DNA of 10,877 nucleotides from a bacterium (GTDB taxonomy: Bacteria > Auribacterota > UBA3054 > B51-G9), in NCBI GenBank assembly GCA_029939815.1, contig JAOZSF010000009.1:1-10877 (forward strand), read 5' to 3'. Every line of letters starts with the position of its first letter. The stretch's first letter is position 1. Positions 5,253-10,877 of this stretch are shown piece after piece. The translations under genes were made by a program, and so were the position numbers. The notes below the pieces were generated by a model. That model saw only the letters and a program-made list of their open reading frames with translations, was not told the DNA's origin and did no database searches.

Positions 5253-6569
5253 ATGAAAGCTCTAAAAACACTTGTGATCGTTCTTTCAATAGTTCTGATC
5301 CCTTCCGCAGCCCAAGCAAAATTTTATTATAATTTCGGATTGAACTTCGGACTGGGATTTCTCGGTCTCGGTAATATTGATCCTGGTTACGCGGTAGCCG
5401 TAGTTCCTTATGCTCCTGTTGTTGCAACACCTGTTTACACACCTGCTCCCTGCTCTTATCTTTCCTATTATGATTACGGTAATTGTTCGTGGTGGCCAAG
5501 TGTAAGTGTTTCCTTCAACTCATGCGGTGGATATTATGGAGGTTATTACGGAAGTTATTATGGAGGTTATGGATATAATTCTTACTATTCTTCGTGTTAC
5601 AGCCCGGTCAATCTAAGTTTTAGTTTCGGATGGGGAAATTGTTATCCAAACTGGGGAAATTATTGCGGATATTACGGCAGAAGATATGGCGGCTACTACG
5701 GATACGGTTACGGATATGGATACGGCTGCAATAATTATTACATCAACAATTATTATTATGATAATTATCCCGCAACGGCTCAGCGACCGACAACAGTTAG
5801 AGAAAACAGTATTCCTTATCAAAACCAAAGAGAATACAGAGGTTCCTTACAAAATTCTTTAGCCGATAACGGAAGATACAGCAGAGCTGAAAGATCGGGT
5901 TCAAACACAAGAACCGCACGCTCGGAAAAAAGTTTGGCGGGAAGTTCATCCGGTAGAACCCGTTCGGAGCGCGGAAGAACCGATGTTGCCGGCAGAAGCG
6001 CACGTTCTGAAAACAGAGGAATTGTTGATTCTTCAAGGCGGTCAATACGCGTTGCCGATGCCGGACGAATTTCGTCATCAAGGAGTTTACGTTCGGAGAT
6101 CTTTGCAAGTAGAAATAGTGTACCAAACTACCGCAGTTCACGTGAACGTGTTACTAAAAATTCACTGACAAGAACATCAAGAGGATATCAGCGTTCTTCA
6201 AGATCGCCGTCTCAAGTAAGCCGAACCACATCACGTTCTCAAAGACAACCTTCAATTTCAAGAACAAGTACAACACGATCGGGTTATTCATCCCGCAGTC
6301 GAACATCGCGACAGTACAACACACGTACACAGCCGGCAAGAGTATCGCGACCATCACCGAGACGAGTTTCCACACCAAGAGTTTCACGCCCGTCACCGAG
6401 CCGGAGATCCACCCCGCGGGTTTCCACACCAAGAATCTCAAGACCCTCTTATTCAAGGCCAACCGCTCCAAGAATGTCAGCGCCAAGAGCATCTGCACCA
6501 AGAGCGTCAGCATCGAGGGCGCCATCAATGTCAATGCCGATGTCTTCCGGCGGACGGATGAGGCGGTAA
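5253..6569 (+). CDS. Secreted low-complexity protein: Tyr/Gly-rich domain followed by Arg/Ser-rich disordered domain
   Basis: The protein has 438 residues. The signal peptide MKALKTLVIVLSIVLIPSAA ends in AQA before K23, so it should be exported. Residues ~24-90 are hydrophobic with Phe-Gly and Tyr. Residues ~91-170 are dominated by Tyr and Gly (YYGGYYGSYYGG, YGYGYGYGYG) with seven spaced Cys between ~67 and 160. After about residue 180 the composition switches to Arg and Ser with almost no hydrophobic residues: R-S-E units, then from ~360 a five-residue rhythm of (S/T)PR(V/A/I)S. The protein ends SSGGRMRR. It is strongly basic and probably disordered. No enzymatic domain is recognised. The layout suggests a structural, envelope or matrix component: the aromatic domain could self-assemble and the Arg domain could bind polyanions. 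That is inference from composition only. It has no operon partner; repeats follow directly after its stop. Confidence 0.8.
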   Translation: MKALKTLVIVLSIVLIPSAAQAKFYYNFGLNFGLGFLGLGNIDPGYAVAVVPYAPVVATPVYTPAPCSYLSYYDYGNCSWWPSVSVSFNSCGGYYGGYYGSYYGGYGYNSYYSSCYSPVNLSFSFGWGNCYPNWGNYCGYYGRRYGGYYGYGYGYGYGCNNYYINNYYYDNYPATAQRPTTVRENSIPYQNQREYRGSLQNSLADNGRYSRAERSGSNTRTARSEKSLAGSSSGRTRSERGRTDVAGRSARSENRGIVDSSRRSIRVADAGRISSSRSLRSEIFASRNSVPNYRSSRERVTKNSLTRTSRGYQRSSRSPSQVSRTTSRSQRQPSISRTSTTRSGYSSRSRTSRQYNTRTQPARVSRPSPRRVSTPRVSRPSPSRRSTPRVSTPRISRPSYSRPTAPRMSAPRASAPRASASRAPSMSMPMSSGGRMRR

Positions 6570-6579
6570 TCGTTATTCG
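6567..6579 (+). repeat. 13-bp direct repeat TAATCGTTATTCG, copy 1
   Basis: TAATCGTTATTCG begins at the stop codon (TAA, 6567-6569) of the YG/RS gene. Identical copies lie at 6631-6643 and 6702-6714. The three copies flank two two-hairpin elements, like target-site duplications. After copy 3 the repeat decays into GTTATTCG and two TTGCGTCT units (to about 6738). Confidence 0.9.
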
Positions 6580-6583
6580 GTAA

Positions 6584-6631
6584 AATCCCCTCTATCAAGA
6601 GGGGTGGCAGCGTTAGCTGACGGGGTGTGTT
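6584..6631 (+). repeat. Two-hairpin repeat, forward copy
   Basis: Hairpin 1 is CCCCTCT (6587-6593) with AGAGGGG (6598-6604) around ATCA. Hairpin 2 is CAGC-GTTA-GCTG (6608-6619). The ending is ACGGGGTGTGTT. It sits directly downstream of the YG/RS gene and may protect or terminate its transcript. There is no T-run, so it is not called an intrinsic terminator. Confidence 0.7.
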
Positions 6632-6643
6632 AATCGTTATTCG
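6631..6643 (+). repeat. 13-bp direct repeat, copy 2
   Basis: Exact copy of 6567-6579, separating the forward and inverted two-hairpin elements. Its first base overlaps the last base of the forward element. Confidence 0.9.
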
Positions 6644-6655
6644 ATGTTTATGATA

Positions 6656-6702
6656 AAACCACCCCGCCTTTCAGGCACCCCTCCTAAAACAGGAGGGGAA
6701 TT
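6656..6702 (-). repeat. Two-hairpin repeat, inverted copy
   Basis: On the plus strand, CCCCTCCT (6678-6685) pairs with AGGAGGGG (6691-6698) around a 5-base loop, and GCCT-TTC-AGGC (6666-6676) forms the small hairpin. Reverse-complemented, it has the same order as the forward copy: CCCCTC hairpin, GGGGT, small hairpin, GGGGTGGTTT. Confidence 0.7.
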
Positions 6703-6714
6703 AATCGTTATTCG
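6702..6714 (+). repeat. 13-bp direct repeat, copy 3
   Basis: Exact copy of 6567-6579, immediately followed by a partial extra unit GTTATTCG (6714-6721). Confidence 0.9.
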
Positions 6715-6784
6715 TTATTCGTTGCGTCTCTTGCGTCTTTTCCGTTAAAAATAATTTTCCTCTTCGATTTTGCGTAAAAAAAGA

Positions 6785-6844
6785 CAATCGGCAAAAAATG
6801 TCGTTTGCAATCGACAAGAAATGTTGATAGAATCTTATCAACAT
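6785..6844 (+). promoter_or_regulatory. Promoter and candidate operator of the 1300-residue secreted protein
   Basis: TTGCAA (6805-6810) and TAGAAT (6828-6833), 17 bp apart, make a good sigma-70-type promoter. The predicted start is around 6840, with a leader of about 18 nt. A 9-bp perfect inverted repeat, ATGTTGATA-N6-TATCAACAT (6821-6844), overlaps the -10 and start site, as expected of a repressor operator. A 17-bp direct repeat with 15 matches (CAATCGGCAAAAAATGT at 6785-6801, CAATCGACAAGAAATGT at 6808-6824) is spaced 23 bp apart and overlaps the -35. No regulator gene is nearby. Confidence 0.55.
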
Positions 6845-6857
6845 ATTTTACTTTAAA

Positions 6858-9800
6858 ATGAAAAAAAAATTGCCTTTATTCTTGTTCTTTTTTCTTATTT
6901 CTTATTGCGTTAACGCGGTAATGGTTGGCAAGCCTTTATTTAAAATTGAAATCGGAGAGCCAAACTACGAATATAAATCCGTTAAGGGGATAAATTCTTA
7001 TATTCTTGCCGACACGAGAATTCATACGGTTTTAAAGAGAGAATATCCCGAATATTATAATCTTCAGGAATTTAAAGCCAAGCAAAGATTCTATCGTGTT
7101 CACCTGCCGATAACGTTAACGCCGAACTTTGGTAATTTACCGAAAACCGTTGATTTATCATATTCATTTTCTTTTAATTCAATATACAAGGAACGAACCG
7201 GAAAAAGCACATCAATAAAAAAAACTCCGATTCATTTCCCGTTCAAGTGGGAGAAGGTTCCTATTTCCTCCGGTGGAAGAACCGAATGGTTTCTTACTTC
7301 AGAATGGATGGTCGAAAGCGATAAAGAAATTTGGAATAATGGTAAATTGCTTGTCGAAACCAGTCTCGGTAAACTTAAAATTGCCAATCAGCCCGGGAAA
7401 AATGATCGTTGGTCAACGCCGCTTGTAAATTTGTATTTTCCCTTTTCTATAAATTATTGGGCGGAACAAAATGGTTTTAACGGTCGATGGACAGATGAAA
7501 ACTTTCCTGAATTTGTTTATCGTGAAGTAGAAGGCAATGAAGTTTTTGAAAGCTGCAACGTGCAGGTTTTCACCTCCAATTCCGATTCTCCTTCATGCGG
7601 GACTTTAGATGAGAAAGAGTTGAATAAATTATTCAACAAGTTAAAAAACAAATGGGAAAACCCATATAAGAGCAAATATGTTTATACAAATTTATGGAAA
7701 ATTAGTTCCTGGGCGGCAAAATATAAAAAAATAGTTGAACCTAAATTAAAAGCCGCGTTTTTATCCCGCATTTGTCTTGAATTCCCCAATGACAGTGATG
7801 CCGCGGAACTCCTTTTAAAACAATTGGCGATTAATAAAGACAGTGAAAAAGGGGGGCGCATTTATGTAAAATGTAAGAAAAAATGGCCAAAATGGAGTGA
7901 GTACTGGTTTAAAATTTATCTTTCTTCCGTAAAAGACGAACCCACACGCCGCGCGTTATTAATGTCGTTTTTGCGTGAACATCCCTGCTCCGGTTTCGCG
8001 CTCAATAAGCTTAGTTGCTCACTCATAAAAGATGAGCGAATTGGGCCTGCCAAACGCCTTACAGACAAATGGGAATCGATTGAGCCAAGTAATATTTATG
8101 TTTATTCCTCGCAAGCTAAAATTGCGAAATTGGAAGATAATGAAGATAAATTACGACTCGCTTACAGTCAGGCGATCAGATTTGCTTTACCGGTAAAAAC
8201 AAACATTTCTTTTCAAGGTTCAGGATATAATCTTTACGTTCAGGGATGTAATCTGTTAAAAGCCGGTAATACGGAAAAAGCGCTCAGATATTTCAGAAAA
8301 ACATTGACTGTTACGAATTTTGCCGCATGTTATCTTCGCATGGGCGATACTTATTTAAAAATCGGTTTAACCGCTTCAGCGATAAAATCATATAAAAAAG
8401 CATTAAGTTTATCGCCGAATCATCCGGGTGCGTTATCCGGAATAATCCGTTCATACAATAAAGTTAAGGGTTCTCATTCTGAAAAGCCGTATCAAAAAAA
8501 ATTAGTAAATGTAATATCACCGCTTGTCAAGGAAGAAATCTCTAAAAAGAACTGGACAAACACCGTTGCTCTGGCAAAATATGTTTTGGATGTTTATCCC
8601 GAATCACAGTTTATGCAGGAGATTTATATTCGCTCATTGATTCATCTTAGATTATATGACAAGGCGAGTGAAAAGCTTTATAAAACAACCGGGAACGGTA
8701 AATTTGAAATACAAATAAATGCGTTATGGGGGGAATTATCCACCGCTATCTATCGTGATAAAAGCGTTCTTATATTAAGCAAAAATAAAATTTCATGGCT
8801 TAAGCTTGCAATTGATGCGTGGAGAAAAGTCAGTAAATTATCTCCGAAATATTCTGTTCCTTATCTTGAGCAAGCGCTTCTCAATTTAGAGATGGGGAAT
8901 TATTCCAAGGCATATCTTGCGTTAAAAAAATGTTATAAAAAAAATCCATCCCCGGAACTTGCAGTTTGGATTGGGGGTATTTGTGTTCAAATGGCTGATG
9001 AGAATCATAATATGACCTTACCTGATAATTCATCAAAAACTTTCGCGGCGGAAGCTATGGACTTTTATAATAAGGCAAATGAATCGGCTGACACAAAATT
9101 CTTTTCTCCGGAAACCGGTATCGGGCTTTTCCGCGCGGCCAAACACGAATCAAAAAGTGGAGCTGACTACACAACATACCTCAGAAAAGCGCTGAGAGTA
9201 TTTCCTGCTTCGCCTGAGGTGCGGGCAGCACAAATCAAGAATTTCACCGATGCAGACGCTACAGCTCCGTTGTTGTGGGTTCCTTACACGAACGTGCTTG
9301 AAAGTTTACGTCCATCGAATTATGATATTATGACCTGTCTGGAAAGACTTTACACTTTACGGGAAATTGATGTAAGCAGAACACTTACAAGAAAAGCGCT
9401 CAACGAGATTTTCTGGGCTGATATTTTATTTGCTGACATTAATAATAAAAGGGAAATAACTTCTAAGCCGAAAATTTATACTATTGAAAGTAAAGCAGGA
9501 TTCAGATTTGTGCTTAAAAAACGTATTTTCGCGCAGCCGGTTGGCTCTTATGAATGGTTTTCTCTCCGCTCGAAATATTCCGCTGCCGATTTAAAAACAG
9601 GTAAAACTCTATGGTGGCAAAAAAAACAGCTTATCTCAGATGCTTATAAGAAATTAAAAGACGCTTTTGACTCAATTGATAATAAAACCGGGAAAGTCGC
9701 AATTTGTCATGCTGCGGTAAAACGCGATTACGGTTATGAATATATGTTTGGTGAAACCAAGCCTTCAACGGTATATTCCCGGGAACTGCAAAGGATTTTT

Positions 9801-10760
9801 TTCATTCCGGCAACTGCGACACCGAAAAGGCATTCAAGGGGTTATTACAACTCACCAGCCGAAATATTGAAAAGCAGGAGAATAGATGTACCGCCAACTT
9901 CGGATTTAATTTCAGAGATTACTTTCCCATGTAAGAATTCCGGTAGTTCGGCTTTTTCCCCATTTCGCCGGCGGTATTATTTTTCAGAGAATGTTACGGA
10001 GAAATTACTTCCCGGTTTTTTACAGGATTTTTTGCCAGCGATTAGTGAAAGCAATATATTTTCCCGTGTTAAAGTCAATAATTTTTCTTTACTTGTTGAT
10101 TCTGATTTCAAAATTTTATGGAATAAAAAAACACCACGAGAAAGAGACTCAAGTTGCGAACTCAATAACGAAAAGGTTATAATTCATCAGGCACCGGAAA
10201 AAAAATCGAGCTCATGGAAAGGAACCGGATTCATTCCGTTAATTTCGAAAAATGAGATCCCGCGAATTGACAGTTTTTTTAACCGAGCGCTAACAGGGCG
10301 AATACAAGGAATAAATATTGCCACGGCGCATTTAAAAACGGATAATCCGCCGGTTCTTTCATTTGTTTTCTCTCCTTCTCCGGCCTACAAATCATATAAG
10401 GACTGGAATGACGAAAATATAACAATTGAAATTGAATGGCGGGATTCGTCTAATGCTGTTTTGCGGGTTTTCACAAAAAGTTATCAAATCAAAAACGGAA
10501 TATTACCCAATGATCCCGGTATTAAAATCGGAGAGAAAAATATAATAACCCCCATTGACCTTGAAATAAAAATATATAAATCAAAAATAAATATTATTGC
10601 ACGTTCGGTCGGTGCGACGAACAAAGTAAAATCGGTAATTGTGGGCAGGTGTAAATTATCTGAATTTGCCTGGCGGAGCGGAGTTTACTTTAGCATTCAA
10701 TCTAAGGCGTGCGATTTTCCAATAGATTATGAAGTTGGAGATTTTTATTTTTCAGATTGA
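6858..10760 (+). CDS. Large secreted protein with TPR-like helical repeats, function unknown
   Basis: The protein has 1300 residues. The signal peptide MKKKLPLFLFFFLISYCVNA ends at A20; C17 is not in a lipobox. Residues ~25-250 are beta-rich, with W/Y-rich sequence ending around Y-W-A-E-Q-N-G-F-N-G-R-W. A helical region begins near residue 270. Within it, residues ~455-550 contain clear TPR units (KALRYFRKTL..., CYLRMGDTYLKIGL, AIKSYKKALSLSPNHPGAL), and ~650-700 has another (YLEQALLNLEMGNYSKAYLA). Residues ~880-1110 are mixed. The C-terminal ~180 residues look like a beta-sandwich, ending GVYFSIQSKACDFP...VGDFYFSD, reminiscent of LamG/jelly-roll ends. TPRs mediate protein binding, so a periplasmic or surface scaffold is plausible. 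No catalytic motif is seen. The ATG at 6858 is the only start that includes the signal peptide; there is no Shine-Dalgarno. It is monocistronic within the window. Confidence 0.8.
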   Translation: MKKKLPLFLFFFLISYCVNAVMVGKPLFKIEIGEPNYEYKSVKGINSYILADTRIHTVLKREYPEYYNLQEFKAKQRFYRVHLPITLTPNFGNLPKTVDLSYSFSFNSIYKERTGKSTSIKKTPIHFPFKWEKVPISSGGRTEWFLTSEWMVESDKEIWNNGKLLVETSLGKLKIANQPGKNDRWSTPLVNLYFPFSINYWAEQNGFNGRWTDENFPEFVYREVEGNEVFESCNVQVFTSNSDSPSCGTLDEKELNKLFNKLKNKWENPYKSKYVYTNLWKISSWAAKYKKIVEPKLKAAFLSRICLEFPNDSDAAELLLKQLAINKDSEKGGRIYVKCKKKWPKWSEYWFKIYLSSVKDEPTRRALLMSFLREHPCSGFALNKLSCSLIKDERIGPAKRLTDKWESIEPSNIYVYSSQAKIAKLEDNEDKLRLAYSQAIRFALPVKTNISFQGSGYNLYVQGCNLLKAGNTEKALRYFRKTLTVTNFAACYLRMGDTYLKIGLTASAIKSYKKALSLSPNHPGALSGIIRSYNKVKGSHSEKPYQKKLVNVISPLVKEEISKKNWTNTVALAKYVLDVYPESQFMQEIYIRSLIHLRLYDKASEKLYKTTGNGKFEIQINALWGELSTAIYRDKSVLILSKNKISWLKLAIDAWRKVSKLSPKYSVPYLEQALLNLEMGNYSKAYLALKKCYKKNPSPELAVWIGGICVQMADENHNMTLPDNSSKTFAAEAMDFYNKANESADTKFFSPETGIGLFRAAKHESKSGADYTTYLRKALRVFPASPEVRAAQIKNFTDADATAPLLWVPYTNVLESLRPSNYDIMTCLERLYTLREIDVSRTLTRKALNEIFWADILFADINNKREITSKPKIYTIESKAGFRFVLKKRIFAQPVGSYEWFSLRSKYSAADLKTGKTLWWQKKQLISDAYKKLKDAFDSIDNKTGKVAICHAAVKRDYGYEYMFGETKPSTVYSRELQRIFFIPATATPKRHSRGYYNSPAEILKSRRIDVPPTSDLISEITFPCKNSGSSAFSPFRRRYYFSENVTEKLLPGFLQDFLPAISESNIFSRVKVNNFSLLVDSDFKILWNKKTPRERDSSCELNNEKVIIHQAPEKKSSSWKGTGFIPLISKNEIPRIDSFFNRALTGRIQGINIATAHLKTDNPPVLSFVFSPSPAYKSYKDWNDENITIEIEWRDSSNAVLRVFTKSYQIKNGILPNDPGIKIGEKNIITPIDLEIKIYKSKINIIARSVGATNKVKSVIVGRCKLSEFAWRSGVYFSIQSKACDFPIDYEVGDFYFSD

Positions 10761-10797
10761 GAATAATGCAAAATTGCATTTGACGAATTTTGTTGTG

Positions 10798-10853
10798 CTG
10801 TAGCCGACCTCGTTGAGGTCGGAATTCTCCGCAGCCGGCGGCAGCGGCTACAG
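10798..10853. repeat. 56-bp palindromic repeat with 8-bp terminal inverted repeats
   Basis: The ends are CTGTAGCC (10798-10805) and GGCTACAG (10846-10853), perfectly complementary. Inside are a perfect hairpin CCGACCTC-GTT-GAGGTCGG (10804-10822), AATTCT, and a GC-rich segment matching 4576-4600 at 23 of 25 positions. It is non-coding, short and downstream of the 1300-residue gene. It could be a non-autonomous mobile element or a REP-type sequence. No transposase is present. Confidence 0.75.
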
Positions 10854-10877
10854 TTCTTACAACTTCAGGTTTTCCAA

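Noticed and set aside
5797..6534. Two leftward frames of 114 and 126 codons inside the YG/RS gene
   Set aside because: They are antisense shadows of the repetitive Arg/Ser codons, which suppress stops on the opposite strand. The plus-strand frame has a signal peptide and a ribosome binding site.
6567..6714. Possible CRISPR array
   Set aside because: There are only three 13-bp repeats, the gaps hold related palindromes rather than unique spacers, and no cas gene is present.
10765..10780. Intrinsic terminator after the 1300-residue gene (AATGCAA-AA-TTGCATT)
   Set aside because: The stem is short and AT-rich with a two-base loop and no proper T-run, so it is too weak to call.

Overview
This AT-rich window (my estimate is a little over 40% G+C) looks like the chromosome of an uncultured member of the PVC group, most likely Lentisphaerota or a relative. 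The basis is a combination of traits. There is a corrinoid-methyltransferase-like member of the uroporphyrinogen decarboxylase (URO-D) superfamily, of a type greatly expanded in Lentisphaerota, plus a fragment of a second one. There is a WbsX-like N-terminus and a large secreted toroidal protein. Shine-Dalgarno signals are scarce, and GC-rich palindromic repeats are scattered through the AT-rich spacers. The taxonomic call is an inference from gene style, not from a marker gene.

Left half, transcribed leftward: (1) at 1-272 lies a broken chimera, in which the first ~37 codons of a WbsX-like gene join, out of frame, to the middle of a URO-D-family gene that runs off the window edge; (2) at 359-2965 lies a secreted protein of about 868 residues with a galactose-binding-like beta-sandwich, a middle region interrupted by a palindromic repeat, and an alpha/alpha-toroid domain; (3) at 3199-4263 lies an intact 354-residue URO-D-family protein with its own extended -10 promoter. 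The second and third genes share a strand, with a long hairpin in the spacer between them.

Centre, 4264-5252: mostly non-coding and rich in repeats. It holds a tRNA-Arg(ACG) with a good promoter and encoded CCA. A 27-bp copy of the tRNA 3' end lies 78 bp downstream, with a double-hairpin element between the two copies. A composite two-hairpin repeat follows.

Right half, transcribed rightward: (1) at 5253-6569 lies a secreted low-complexity protein of 438 residues, Tyr/Gly-rich then Arg/Ser-rich; (2) at 6570-6784 two two-hairpin elements in opposite orientation are separated and flanked by three copies of a 13-bp direct repeat; (3) at 6785-6844 lies a dense promoter/operator region; (4) at 6858-10760 lies a 1300-residue secreted protein with TPR-like helical repeats; (5) at 10798-10853 lies a palindromic element bounded by 8-bp inverted repeats.

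The three complete long secreted proteins all have Sec signal peptides, and none can be tied to a named function from sequence alone. No defence system, CRISPR array, transposase or phage gene is visible. The most distinctive content is the repeat biology (tRNA 3'-end duplication, nested hairpin elements, one palindrome inside a reading frame), the chimeric gene junction, and the YG/RS secreted protein.
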